Shown: one piece after another, positions 37,561 through 47,333 of the stretch
How positions within the stretch are numbered: position 1 is the stretch's first letter
Layout of the letters: each line of letters begins with the position of its first letter
Source: Sphingobium sp. CAP-1
GTDB lineage: Bacteria; Pseudomonadota; Alphaproteobacteria; Sphingomonadales; Sphingomonadaceae
Assembly (NCBI RefSeq): GCF_009720145.1
Contig: NZ_CP046252.1
Span: 496,001 to 560,000 of the forward strand
Length of the DNA stretch: 64,000 nt
Reading direction: 5' to 3'
Notes under the pieces: generated by a model
Told to the model about the DNA's origin: nothing
Database searches by the model: none
Seen by the model: the letters and a program-made list of their open reading frames with translations, nothing else
Position numbers and translations under genes: made by a program

Positions 37561-37962
37561 TCAGCGGCGTTGAATCAGTCTTTCTATGGCGAGACGGTGG
37601 CTTTCATCGTCGCCGCATTCGCGTTCCAGCACGCTCTTGATCCGCTCCAGTTCCGCTTCGGTGAGATGTTCGATGCCGATAAAGTCGTTGCGGGCGGCGT
37701 CCACCGCGCGGATCAGTTCGTCCAGCTTGGCCTGAATGGCGGAGCCATCGCGATTCTGCGCGTTCTGGATCAGGAACACCATCAGGAAGGTGACGATGGT
37801 GGTGCCGGTGTTGATGACCAGTTGCCACGTATCGGAATAATGAAAGACTGGCCCGGTCACGAGCCAGGTCAGGACTATGGCCAGCGCCAGCACGAAGGCG
37901 ATCGGCTGGCCCGCCCAGTTTGCGACACGGTGCGACAGGCTGGCGAAAAAGCGGTCGAACAT
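37561..37962 (-). CDS. Low-affinity iron permease family protein
   Basis: This 133-residue protein has the low-affinity iron permease (Fet4-like) layout. Two helices are seen (AGQPIAFVLALAIVLTWLVTG and LVINTGTTIVTFLMVFLIQN), with the conserved QNAQNRDGSAIQAKLDELI immediately after. An acidic helical tail follows (IEHLTEAELERIKSVLER). Bacterial members are small membrane proteins of uncertain transport function despite the family name. The length is normal for the bacterial type. It is divergent from the lipoprotein at 38029. Confidence 0.87.
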   Translation of the reverse strand: MFDRFFASLSHRVANWAGQPIAFVLALAIVLTWLVTGPVFHYSDTWQLVINTGTTIVTFLMVFLIQNAQNRDGSAIQAKLDELIRAVDAARNDFIGIEHLTEAELERIKSVLERECGDDESHRLAIERLIQRR

Positions 37963-38028
37963 CGATTCTTCCTCTGGAAAGCGGCGGCATTTATCGTCTG
38001 TTCAGGGCGATGCGACCATGGAATTTTC

Positions 38029-38349
38029 ATGACAAAGATGATTCCGCCGCGCATCGCGCTGATCGCCGCTCTCCTGCTTCCCTCCTGTGCGTCGCTGTCG
38101 CCCGAATCGCGGTTGCGGACGGGGTTGATGGAGGCGGGCCTGTCGCCGAAAATGGCGGGGTGCATGGCGGAACGCATGGTCGATCGACTTAGCATCATGC
38201 AGTTGCGAAAGCTCCAGTCGCTCGCCTCGCTCCGCAAGTCTCACAGCGGGGATATGTCGGTCGAACGGTTGCTCCACAAGGTGCGGGCGCTGGAAGATCC
38301 TGAGATTTTGGCGGTCACCAGCAGCGCGGCCTTCAGGTGCGCGCTGTGA
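38029..38349 (+). CDS. Small predicted lipoprotein
   Basis: This 106-residue protein has a lipoprotein signal (IPPRIALIAALLLPSC, Cys20) and a mature helical region (LRTGLMEAGLSPKMAGCMAE, RLSIMQLRKLQSLASLRKS). No family is recognised. It probably sits in the envelope. ATG 38029 gives the clean lipobox; no strong ribosome site precedes it. It ends about 150 bases before sucC. Confidence 0.65.
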   Translation: MTKMIPPRIALIAALLLPSCASLSPESRLRTGLMEAGLSPKMAGCMAERMVDRLSIMQLRKLQSLASLRKSHSGDMSVERLLHKVRALEDPEILAVTSSAAFRCAL

Positions 38350-38397
38350 CGCTTCACCCCGTCAGGCGCCGATAGGCCTTTCCGGTGCCATGGTGGG

Positions 38398-38426
38398 TTT
38401 GCAATTTTGCAAAGTGATTTTGCAAA
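38398..38426. promoter_or_regulatory. Tandem TTTGCAAA operators upstream of sucC
   Basis: Three copies of the 8-base palindrome TTTGCAAA are packed together: TTTGCAAT at 38398 (one mismatch), TTTGCAAA at 38406-38413 and TTTGCAAA at 38419-38426. They end 75 bases before the sucC start. Pairs of TTTGCAAA are the recognition sequence of ScfR-type short-chain acyl-CoA regulators such as PccR of Rhodobacter sphaeroides, though with 4-base rather than 5-base spacing as I recall. Linkage to acyl-CoA sensing is inferred. Confidence 0.5.
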
Positions 38427-38501
38427 ATTTTCTGGCGCGCCGAATCTGCCTGTGCTTATCCGCTGACCATCAGCTTCAACGGACCAAGGACGGGCTAGCC
38501 C

Positions 38502-39701
<1,200 letters not shown>

Positions 39702-39796
39702 CCGGCTACCTCGCCTGAACGATACATCAAAGGGTGCGGGGAGTCCGGGAACGGGCTGCCCGCGCTCGTATTGGCGTTGATAAGGAGGATGTGCAG

Positions 39797-40546
39797 ATGA
39801 AGATCCTTGTGCCCGTGAAGCGGGTTATTGACTATAATGTGAAACCGCGGGTGAAGGCGGACGGGACGGGCGTTGAGCTTGCGAACGTCAAGATGAGCAT
39901 GAACCCGTTCGACGAGATCGCGGTCGAGGAAGCGATCCGTCTGAAGGAAAAGGGCGTCGCGACCGAAGTCGTGGCGGTGTCGATCGGCGTCGCCAAGGCG
40001 CAGGAAACGCTCCGCACCGCGCTGGCGATGGGCGCAGACCGGGCGATCCTGATCCAGACCGATGACGAAGTCGAGCCGCTGGGCGTGGCCAAGCTGCTCG
40101 CCAAGGTGCAGGAAGAGGAAGGCGCTGGCCTGATCATCCTGGGCAAGCAGGCGATCGACGATGACAGCAACCAGACCGGCCAGATGCTCGCCGCGCTGCT
40201 GAACCTGCCGCAGGGCACGTTCGCCAGCAAGGTCGAGGTTGAGGGCGACAAGGTCAATGTGACCCGTGAAGTCGATGGTGGCCTGGAGACGGTGAAGCTG
40301 AACGTTCCGGCGATCATCACCACCGACCTGCGGTTGAACGAACCGCGCTATGCCTCGCTGCCCAACATCATGAAGGCCAAGTCGAAGCCTTTGGCGAACA
40401 AGACCCCCGCCGATTATGGCGTGGATATCGCCCCGCGTCTGGAGACGATCAAGGTCGTCGAACCGGCCAAGCGTTCGGCTGGCGTCAAGGTCGCCGATGT
40501 CGATGAACTGGTCGCGAAGCTCAAGGCTCTGGGAGTTGCCGCATGA
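39797..40546 (+). CDS. etfB: Electron transfer flavoprotein beta subunit
   Basis: EtfB binds AMP and, with EtfA, carries electrons from acyl-CoA and related dehydrogenases to ETF:ubiquinone oxidoreductase. The 249-residue protein begins MKILVPVKRVIDYNVKPRVK and holds the ETF beta signature region (MSMNPFDEIAVEEAIRLKEK; LGKQAIDDDSNQTGQM; VPAIITTDLRLNEPRYASLP). ATG 39797 follows AAGGAGGA at 39782-39789, and the earlier in-frame start (39734) lacks a ribosome site. It overlaps etfA by ATGA and lies 95 bases after sucC. Confidence 0.97.
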   Translation: MKILVPVKRVIDYNVKPRVKADGTGVELANVKMSMNPFDEIAVEEAIRLKEKGVATEVVAVSIGVAKAQETLRTALAMGADRAILIQTDDEVEPLGVAKLLAKVQEEEGAGLIILGKQAIDDDSNQTGQMLAALLNLPQGTFASKVEVEGDKVNVTREVDGGLETVKLNVPAIITTDLRLNEPRYASLPNIMKAKSKPLANKTPADYGVDIAPRLETIKVVEPAKRSAGVKVADVDELVAKLKALGVAA

Positions 40547-41472
40547 AAACGCTTGTCTGGGTTGAACATGAGGGCGGCGCCGTCAAGGACGCGACCCTTT
40601 CCGCCGTCACCGCCGCTGCAAAGCTGGGTGAAGTGCATCTGCTGGTCGCTGGCGCTGGCGTCGGCGGCGTGGCCGAGGAAGCCGCGAAGATCGCTGGCGT
40701 GGGCAAGGTCCATGTCGCCGATGACGCCGCTTTCGGCCATGCGCTGGCAGAGAATGTCGCGCCGCTGGTCGTCGAACTGATGGGCAGCCATGACGCGTTC
40801 GTCGCGCCCGCCACCAGCAACGGCAAGAATATCGCGCCGCGTGTCGCCGCCCTGCTCGACGTGATGCAGATCAGCGATATCCTGTCGGTCGAGAGCGAAG
40901 ATACCTTCACCCGTCCGATCTATGCCGGCAACGCGATTGCGACCGTCAAGAGCAAGGACGCCAAGAAGGTTCTGACCGTGCGCGGCACGGCGTTCGAGAA
41001 GGCGGCGCGTGACGGCGGTTCGGGTGCGGTGGAAGCCGTGTCCTCGACCGGCGACAAGGGGCTGTCGTCCTTCGTCGGCGCCGAAATCGCCAAGCAGGAG
41101 CGCCCCGAACTGACCAGCGCCAAGGTGATCGTGTCGGGTGGCCGTGCGCTCAAGGATGGCCCGACCTTCGAGGAAGTGATCTTCCCGCTGGCCGACAAGC
41201 TTGGCGCCGCCGTGGGTGCGTCGCGCGCGGCGGTCGATGCGGGCTATGTGCCGAACGATTATCAGGTCGGGCAGACCGGCAAGATCGTCGCGCCCGAAGT
41301 CTATGTCGCCGTGGGCATCTCCGGCGCGATCCAGCATCTGGCGGGGATGAAGGACTCCAAGACCATCATCGCCATCAACAAGGATGAGGACGCCCCGATC
41401 TTCCAGGTCGCGGACATCGGCCTGGTCGGCGATCTGTTCAAGGTTGTGCCGGAACTGACCGGCAAGCTGTAA
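40543..41472 (+). CDS. etfA: Electron transfer flavoprotein alpha subunit
   Basis: EtfA is the FAD-binding partner of EtfB. The 309 residues show the N-terminal domain (MKTLVWVEHEGGAVKDATLS, VAPATSNGKNIAPRVAALLD). The C-terminal FAD domain follows, with VSGGRALKDGPTFEEVIFPL, GASRAAVDAGYVPNDYQVGQ, VYVAVGISGAIQHLAGM and AINKDEDAPIFQVADIGLVG. It serves beta-oxidation, including probably the acyl-CoA dehydrogenase at 6130. A strong intrinsic terminator follows 22 bases after the stop codon. Confidence 0.97.
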   Translation: MKTLVWVEHEGGAVKDATLSAVTAAAKLGEVHLLVAGAGVGGVAEEAAKIAGVGKVHVADDAAFGHALAENVAPLVVELMGSHDAFVAPATSNGKNIAPRVAALLDVMQISDILSVESEDTFTRPIYAGNAIATVKSKDAKKVLTVRGTAFEKAARDGGSGAVEAVSSTGDKGLSSFVGAEIAKQERPELTSAKVIVSGGRALKDGPTFEEVIFPLADKLGAAVGASRAAVDAGYVPNDYQVGQTGKIVAPEVYVAVGISGAIQHLAGMKDSKTIIAINKDEDAPIFQVADIGLVGDLFKVVPELTGKL

Positions 41473-41494
41473 AACATCGTCATATTGTAGGAAA

Positions 41495-41527
41495 GGGCGC
41501 GGGGAGCGAAATCCCCGCGCCCTTTTT
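41495..41527 (+). terminator. Intrinsic terminator after etfA
   Basis: An 11-bp GC-rich stem (GGGCGCGGGGA, 41495-41505, with TCCCCGCGCCC, 41512-41522) with a 6-base loop is followed by TTTTT. This is a textbook rho-independent terminator for the sucC-etfBA unit. Confidence 0.93.
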
Positions 41528-41649
41528 CGTTGGGCCGACGTTGCTCAAAGTGCCGCCCGCCGGCTGCCGGGAGAGGGGGAGACACGGCGGCGGACGGGCG
41601 GCGACCGGCGGCGAGGGGGGAAGGTGCCGCCGGAACCGGACTTGCAGGG

Positions 41650-41859
41650 TCAGTGCGTCAGTGGCGCGGTGGAGCCGCTTGCCGGGCTGACCAGCGCCGC
41701 GGAGGCGGGGGCGGTGCGGGCGCGCTGCTCGGCGAGGGTTGTCCTGGCCTCATGATAGCGGGTCACAAGGTCATTTCCGAACGCGGTCAGCTTGCCTTCG
41801 TCATAGAGTTTCTTGCCGACATAGGCGGTGATGGCGCCGAAAATCAGAGTGCGGATCAT
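41650..41859 (-). CDS. Small membrane-associated protein (69 residues)
   Basis: This 69-residue protein begins MIRTLIFGAITAYVGKKLYD, a short hydrophobic stretch. A helical charged part follows (VTRYHEARTTLAEQRARTAP), then a low-complexity alanine/serine/threonine tail. A strong AAGGAGG lies 8 bases before ATG 41859. No family is recognised. The 314-base gap to the next gene (41860-42173) is AT-rich after about 41960 and holds the attenuator-like hairpin at 42130. Confidence 0.65.
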   Translation of the reverse strand: MIRTLIFGAITAYVGKKLYDEGKLTAFGNDLVTRYHEARTTLAEQRARTAPASAALVSPASGSTAPLTH

Positions 41860-42129
41860 AATAGCCTCCTTGATGGGTTCGGGAGGATAACCGGCGTCGG
41901 CAGGACGGGTTCCGGGGAAAAGGCGCGGTGCGACGGGGCGGGCCGAAGGCGGGGCAAATGTCGGGCGGCTAATCTTTCGCCGAAGCGGACAGATAATGTT
42001 TGTGTCCGTCAGAATATCTCCGCAATTTCAGCGTTCGAAAAAATCTCATCATTATTTATTGCCAAAGTGGATGAGATCGTCGTTCTGACAATATTGCCGG
42101 ATCAAAATGAACATCCTTAACAGTAGATT

Positions 42130-42156
42130 GGGTGAATGAATGCCGTTCACCCTTTT
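42130..42156 (+). promoter_or_regulatory. Attenuator-like hairpin in the leader of the Cys-rich gene
   Basis: GGGTGAA (42130-42136) pairs with TTCACCC (42146-42152) around a 9-base loop, followed directly by TTTT (42153-42156). The start codon is 17 bases further on, with GGGAGA between. This has the form of an intrinsic terminator placed inside a 5' leader. It could stop transcripts entering from upstream, or act as a regulated attenuator. Confidence 0.5.
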
Positions 42157-42173
42157 GATGTGGGAGATGGATC

Positions 42174-42671
42174 ATGACGGATCTTGTATCTACGGCGGGT
42201 GTGATCTGGGAGAAGTGCCTCAATTTCAAACAATGTGTGAAAATTGGCTGGCCGATCAACAAGGAAATCTGCATCGGCGTGGGTGCCTGCCTTCGGCTCA
42301 TTGAAAAGGGCGGCACGATCGTTTTGCAGATCGACGCGGCCGGCCAGCATTTCGAATATAATCTCGGCAACGCCTGCCATCCCATCTACACTGTCGCGAT
42401 CGGCAAAATCGAAATTTGCATCGAGAAGCAACCGGGGCAGACCGTCCGTCTCCAGGCAAGAGCGTGCATCGGCTATGGGCCGATCAACAAATGTTGGGAC
42501 ATATGGGGGACCGACATCCATTGGCTGACCGCCGCCGAATTTGCCGCGCTGGACCTGGCGCCGCTGGGCCTGTCGCACGATGTGCTGGCACGTCTGGCCC
42601 AGGCGCCCGACGCATCGGTCGCGTTCGAGGATGAATTCCAGCCGCTGGCACCCTGTCCCTGTAGCGACTGA
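42174..42671 (+). CDS. Cysteine-rich protein of unknown function
   Basis: This 165-residue protein has ten cysteines spread through it (contexts WEKCLNFKQC, KEICIGVGAC, NACHPIY, IEICIEKQ, ARACIGYG, INKCWDI and a final PCPCSD). They recur at intervals of about 10-20 residues and alternate with beta-prone stretches (GGTIVLQIDAAGQHFEYNL, QTVRLQARACIGYGP). There is no signal peptide and no membrane segment. It resembles no family I know. AT-rich sequence lies before it, and it is separated from the usual gene order by a methyltransferase gene, so it may have been acquired. A structural or metal-binding role is possible but unproven. Confidence 0.65.
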   Translation: MTDLVSTAGVIWEKCLNFKQCVKIGWPINKEICIGVGACLRLIEKGGTIVLQIDAAGQHFEYNLGNACHPIYTVAIGKIEICIEKQPGQTVRLQARACIGYGPINKCWDIWGTDIHWLTAAEFAALDLAPLGLSHDVLARLAQAPDASVAFEDEFQPLAPCPCSD

Positions 42672-42678
42672 AACGACG

Positions 42679-42707
42679 GACGGCGGTGAGCCTTGGCCAC
42701 CGCCGTC
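42679..42707. terminator. Hairpin after the Cys-rich gene
   Basis: A perfect 10-bp stem (42679-42688 with 42698-42707) around a 9-base loop lies 8 bases after the stop codon at 42671. There is no T-tract. It is probably a terminator or 3'-end stabiliser. From 42708 to 42887 I see no convincing gene. Confidence 0.5.
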
Positions 42708-42887
42708 ATCTCCGCGCACTGCATCCGATTGGCGCCGTGCCCCGGCCCGCCGCGATAAAGCCGATAGGCGTTGTGGGCGCGGGGGCGGTGATTTTATTGG
42801 GGCGGCGCTGACGACAGGCCGCCCCGCAACCGGCGCTTATTCGGCGTGGGCGATGTTCACGGCCGCCATCTTGCCGCGACGGTCCTG

Positions 42888-42986
42888 TCACAGCCCTGAT
42901 CGTGGCGCCAGCTTCAGGATTTTTGGGATTTTTCGATAGAAATCGACGGCTTCGGCAAGAATGTTTGCGATGTCAGCCTTATCCAT
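42888..42986 (-). CDS. Possible 32-residue peptide coupled to the methyltransferase gene
   Basis: An ATG at 42986 overlaps the last codons of the methyltransferase gene (ATGGATAA) and opens a 32-residue frame. It starts MDKADIANILAEAVDFYRK and continues IPKILKLAPRSGL, a basic amphipathic helix. After its TGA the same frame stays open for 16 more codons (QDRRGKMAAVNIAHAE), so it may also be the remnant of a longer gene broken by the stop. The overlap and protein-like composition support expression; nothing else does. Confidence 0.3.
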   Translation of the reverse strand: MDKADIANILAEAVDFYRKIPKILKLAPRSGL

Positions 42987-44259
42987 AATGCTTTCTCAGC
43001 ACGACGATGCGGTTTGTGTTCGTGCCGCCGCTATTGTTATTGACCCCCCAGCAATTGGCGGTCTTGGTAAACTCCTGCTGGTTTACCACCACCCCCAGGC
43101 GATCAAAAGGCAGTCCTTCGGCTGCTTTCCAGACAAGGCGTTCCAGCAGAACCTTGCCTTTGCGCACTTCGCCGACCTCGAAAGCGATATGGCCGCCGCC
43201 GATGAGGATACGGGCCTGTTCCTCCAGCACCTTGCGGATCATGGCGGTCCATGCCTCTTCGGTGCGGTGCATGGCGATGGGGACGCAGGACATGTCGATA
43301 CCGGCGAACCAGCAGCGCAGCCAATTGTCGTCGGCATATTGGACGATGTCGAGGAAAGGCGGGGAGGTGACGACGAGTTGCACGCTGCCCGGAGGAATGG
43401 CTGAGGAGCGGTCGGCGGGACCGGTCAGCAGGGTCGCGGACCTGGGGGCTGGGCGGCCGTCCTTGAGGAGGGTGCGCGATTTCTTGACGATCAGTTTGCG
43501 AATGTCGCGGACGGGCGGGGTCTGGCCGCGCTTTTCGTTGATTTTCCGCTGCGCCGTGATGCTGACCGCCTGATTGGGGGGGAGGGTGTAGACCGAAAAG
43601 AAGCCCGGCGAATGGCCGGTCAGGCGGTTGATGGCGACCATTCGGACCCAGTCGGCAACGGGATCGGGGTGATTGTCGTGCAAGGGTGCGCTGCGCAACA
43701 GATGGTCGCGTAGCAGAGTGAGATGGCGCAGGGTTTGCGGGTGATAAAAGACGAGCAGATCGTCCTCCACATCCACTGGCCGGTCCCAGTCCATGCTGCC
43801 CAGAAAGCGATCGACATCGGCCGGATCGGGCGGCGCCAGGCGCGGGCGGGTGAGCAGGGCGGAGAGTGGGTTTATGTCCGTCGCGGAAGGCGCGCGGCCC
43901 ATTAGCGCTGCCTGAATCGGCGTGGTGCCCCGGCCCATGAACGGATCATGCACGACATCACCCGGCTGGGTCAGGCGGTCGATGAAGAAAGCAGGCAATT
44001 GCGGCTTGAAACAGGCACGATAGCTTATTTCGTGAATGGAATGTCCCTGTCGTTGCCCGGCTGTCCAATATTCATTTACGAAATAGGGAATGTCGCTTTC
44101 GACCGTTTCGATCGTGGCGGAACCAAATTCCCTAAAATTACGGATCTGATCGAGAAAATCTTCGGATTTTTCGCGCACGGGCAATTGCGGCGCGGGAGGG
44201 GTTTCAGGGAACAGGTCATCATAATGGACCGGCGCCCGCTCTGCGACCGGACGTGCCAT
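42979..44259 (-). CDS. Solitary DNA methyltransferase (N4/N6 type)
   Basis: This 426-residue protein has the SAM-binding motif I (VVHDPFMGRGTTPIQAALM, ~100-118) and the catalytic motif IV (LVVTSPPFLDIVQYADDNWL, ~285-304). S-P-P-F favours N4-cytosine or N6-adenine amino methylation. Motif I comes first and about 170 residues separate the two, with a putative target-recognition region between them. Most SPPY-type enzymes have motif IV first. No restriction enzyme gene is adjacent, so it may be an orphan regulator-type methylase. It is transcribed away from uvrA's end, within an AT-richer patch. Confidence 0.82.
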   Translation of the reverse strand: MARPVAERAPVHYDDLFPETPPAPQLPVREKSEDFLDQIRNFREFGSATIETVESDIPYFVNEYWTAGQRQGHSIHEISYRACFKPQLPAFFIDRLTQPGDVVHDPFMGRGTTPIQAALMGRAPSATDINPLSALLTRPRLAPPDPADVDRFLGSMDWDRPVDVEDDLLVFYHPQTLRHLTLLRDHLLRSAPLHDNHPDPVADWVRMVAINRLTGHSPGFFSVYTLPPNQAVSITAQRKINEKRGQTPPVRDIRKLIVKKSRTLLKDGRPAPRSATLLTGPADRSSAIPPGSVQLVVTSPPFLDIVQYADDNWLRCWFAGIDMSCVPIAMHRTEEAWTAMIRKVLEEQARILIGGGHIAFEVGEVRKGKVLLERLVWKAAEGLPFDRLGVVVNQQEFTKTANCWGVNNNSGGTNTNRIVVLRKHYG

Positions 44260-44373
44260 CTCATTCTCCCCCGGCGGGATGAAATATGGAACATTCGAAG
44301 AGCGGACAACGCAATGTTTTCGGACCTATTCTCATTCGATTCGGTTTGGCCGCTCCCAGAGCTATCAACATTC

Positions 44374-47289
44374 TCACTCCGCCGCCACAGCCTCCAGCCC
44401 CAGCAAGGGCGCGAGATAGCGTCCGGTAAAGCTGCGCTTCTCCTTCGCCACCTTCTCCGGCGTGCCTTCCGCGACCACCTCGCCGCCCTTCACGCCGCCT
44501 TCCGGCCCCATGTCGATGATCCAGTCAGCGGTCTTGATGACATCCAGATTATGCTCGATCACCACCACGCTATTGCCCTGTTCGACCAGCGCGTGGAGGA
44601 CTTCGAGCAGTTTGCGGACATCCTCGAAATGCAGGCCGGTAGTGGGCTCGTCCAATATATAGAGGGTGTTGCCGGTGGCGCGACGCGACAGTTCCTTGGC
44701 GAGTTTGACGCGCTGGGCTTCGCCGCCCGATAGCGTCGTGGCCTGCTGGCCGACCTTGACATAGCCCAGGCCCACTTCGGCGAGCATCGCCATCTTGTCG
44801 CGGATCGGGGGCACAGCCTTGAAAAATTCGACCGCATCCTCGACCGTCATGTCCAGCACGTCGGCGATCGAGTGGCCCTTGAACTTCACCTCCAGCGTCT
44901 CGCGATTGTAGCGTGCGCCGTGGCACACGTCGCAGGTGACATAAACGTCGGGCAGGAAGTGCATCTCGATCTTGATGAGGCCGTCGCCGGTGCAGGCTTC
45001 GCAGCGGCCGCCCTTGACATTGAAGCTGAAACGGCCGGGCTTGTAGCCGCGCGCCTGGCTCTCCGGCAGGCCGGCGAACCAGTCGCGGATATTGGTGAAG
45101 GCGCCGGTATAGGTGGCCGGGTTGGAGCGCGGGGTGCGGCCGATCGGCGACTGATCGATGTCGATCACCTTGTCGCAATGCTCCAGGCCCGTCACCTTGT
45201 CATGCGGGCCGGCGATGATGCGCGCGCCGTTCAGCGCGCGGGCGGACGCGGCGTAGAGCGTGTCGATGGTGAAGCTGGACTTGCCCGATCCGCTGACCCC
45301 GGTGATGCAGGTGAAGGTGCCGAGCGGGATCGACGCGGTCACGCCGGTCAGGTTGTTGGCGCGAGCATTGTGGACGGTGAGCTTCTTGCCTGAACCCTTG
45401 CGGCGTTTTGCCGGTACGTCGATGCGGCGGGTGCCGTTCAGATAATCGGCGGTCAGCGACCCCTTGGCCTTGAGGATTTGCTTGAGCGTCCCCTGCGCCA
45501 CGATCTGGCCGCCATGGACGCCGGCGCCCGGCCCCATGTCGACAATATAGTCGGCGTGGCGGATCGCATCTTCGTCATGCTCGACGACGATGACGCTGTT
45601 GCCGAGGTCGCGTAGCCGTTTCAGCGTCACCAGCAGCCGGTCATTGTCGCGCTGGTGCAGGCCGATCGACGGTTCGTCCAGCACATAGAGGACGCCCGAC
45701 AGGCCGCTGCCGATCTGGGACGCCAGGCGGATGCGCTGGCTTTCGCCGCCCGACAGCGTGCCGCTGGTGCGGTCGAGGTTGAGGTAATCGAGGCCGACAT
45801 TGTTGAGGAAACCCAGCCGCTCCACGATTTCCTTGAGGATGGCGCGGGCGATCTGCTTCTGCTGGTCGTTCAGTTTGTCGGGCATCGCGGTGAAGAAGGC
45901 GAGCGCGTCCACCACGGAGCGGCGGGTCGAGAGGCTGATATCCTCGCCGGCGATCTTCACGGCCAGCGCTTCGGGTTTCAGGCGCGCGCCGTTGCAGGTT
46001 TCGCACGGCATGGCGGTCTGATATTTGCTCAGTTCCTCGCGCATCCACGCGCTGTCGGTCTGGAGCAGACGGCGGTTGAGGTTGCCGATGACGCCCTCGA
46101 ACGGCTTCTTGACCTCGTAGCTCTTCTTGCCGTCCTGAAAGCGCAGGGTGACGGGCTTGCCGCCGGTGCCGTGCAGGATGATGAGCTTCACTTCGCCGGA
46201 AAGTTCCGCCCAGGGGGTTTCGAGCGAGAAGCCGAACTCCTTCGCCAGGCTGCCCAGCACTTGCATATAATAGGGGCTGGGCGGGTTGGACTTGGCCCAG
46301 GGGACGACCGCGCCCTTCTTGATACTGAGCGCTTCGTTGGGGACGACGAGGTCCGGGTCGAACAATTGCCGTTCGCCAAGGCCGTCACAGGCGGGGCAGG
46401 CGCCCATCGGCGCGTTGAAGGAGAAGAGGCGCGGTTCGATCTCGGCAATGGTGAAGCCGCTGACCGGACAGGCGAATTTTTCCGAAAAGACGATGCGGTT
46501 GGGGGGGATGCCCGCGCCCTTCATCTTCTTGTCGCTGGACTGGGCTTCCTCCTCACGGCCCGGCACGACGCCGTCGGCCAGATCGACAAAGGCCAGGCCA
46601 TCGGCCAGTTTCAAGGCCTGTTCGAAACTGTCGGCAAGGCGCGTGCCCATGTCCGCGTCCACGGCGAGCCGGTCGACCACGACTTCAATGTCATGCTTGT
46701 ATTTCTTGTCGAGGGCGGGCGCATCCTCGATCAGCATCATGTCGCCGTCGATGCGGACGCGGGTGTAGCCCGCCTTCTGCCATTCGGCCAGTTCCTTGCG
46801 ATATTCGCCCTTGCGCCCGCGCACCACCGGGGCGAGCAGGTAGAAACGCGTGCCTTCGGGCAGGAGCATCACGCGGTCGACCATCTGGCTGACGGTCTGG
46901 GCGCTGATCGGTTCGCCGGTCGCGGGCGAATAGGGGATGCCGACGCGCGCCCAGAGCAGGCGCATATAGTCGTAGATTTCCGTGACCGTGGCGACGGTGG
47001 AGCGCGGGTTGCGGCTGGTCGTCTTTTGCTCGATGCTGATTGCCGGTGACAGCCCCTCGATATGCTCCACATCGGGCTTCTGCATCATCTCCAGAAACTG
47101 GCGCGCATAGGCGGAGAGGCTCTCCACATAGCGGCGCTGCCCTTCGGCATAGATGGTGTCGAAGGCGAGGCTGGATTTGCCGGAGCCGGACAGGCCGGTG
47201 ATGACGATCAGGCTGTCGCGGGGCAGATCGACATCGACGCCCTTGAGGTTATGCTCGCGGGCGCCGCGCACGCTGATGTGGGTCAGCAT
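44374..47289 (-). CDS. uvrA: Excinuclease ABC subunit A
   Basis: UvrA is the damage-recognition ATPase of nucleotide excision repair. The 971-residue protein has two ABC units, with Walker A motifs VITGLSGSGKSSLAFD (~28-43) and CITGVSGSGKSSFTIDT (~645). Signature motifs are LSGGESQRIRLASQIGSGLS and LSGGEAQRVKLAKELSRRA. Zinc-binding cysteines are seen in CPVSGFTIAEIE...CPACDGLG and CEACTGDGLI...CDVCHGARYN. ATG 47289 (MLTHISVRGAREHNLKGVD) is the canonical start; the frame stays open upstream. An SOS box lies 45 bases before it. Confidence 0.98.
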   Translation of the reverse strand: MLTHISVRGAREHNLKGVDVDLPRDSLIVITGLSGSGKSSLAFDTIYAEGQRRYVESLSAYARQFLEMMQKPDVEHIEGLSPAISIEQKTTSRNPRSTVATVTEIYDYMRLLWARVGIPYSPATGEPISAQTVSQMVDRVMLLPEGTRFYLLAPVVRGRKGEYRKELAEWQKAGYTRVRIDGDMMLIEDAPALDKKYKHDIEVVVDRLAVDADMGTRLADSFEQALKLADGLAFVDLADGVVPGREEEAQSSDKKMKGAGIPPNRIVFSEKFACPVSGFTIAEIEPRLFSFNAPMGACPACDGLGERQLFDPDLVVPNEALSIKKGAVVPWAKSNPPSPYYMQVLGSLAKEFGFSLETPWAELSGEVKLIILHGTGGKPVTLRFQDGKKSYEVKKPFEGVIGNLNRRLLQTDSAWMREELSKYQTAMPCETCNGARLKPEALAVKIAGEDISLSTRRSVVDALAFFTAMPDKLNDQQKQIARAILKEIVERLGFLNNVGLDYLNLDRTSGTLSGGESQRIRLASQIGSGLSGVLYVLDEPSIGLHQRDNDRLLVTLKRLRDLGNSVIVVEHDEDAIRHADYIVDMGPGAGVHGGQIVAQGTLKQILKAKGSLTADYLNGTRRIDVPAKRRKGSGKKLTVHNARANNLTGVTASIPLGTFTCITGVSGSGKSSFTIDTLYAASARALNGARIIAGPHDKVTGLEHCDKVIDIDQSPIGRTPRSNPATYTGAFTNIRDWFAGLPESQARGYKPGRFSFNVKGGRCEACTGDGLIKIEMHFLPDVYVTCDVCHGARYNRETLEVKFKGHSIADVLDMTVEDAVEFFKAVPPIRDKMAMLAEVGLGYVKVGQQATTLSGGEAQRVKLAKELSRRATGNTLYILDEPTTGLHFEDVRKLLEVLHALVEQGNSVVVIEHNLDVIKTADWIIDMGPEGGVKGGEVVAEGTPEKVAKEKRSFTGRYLAPLLGLEAVAAE

Positions 47290-47333
47290 TCGGTAAACCT
47301 CTGCTTCGGGATGTGGATCAGACTCATGGGATC

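Noticed and set aside
45655..47049. Open frame of 464 codons opposite uvrA
   Set aside because: It is antisense to highly conserved UvrA sequence.
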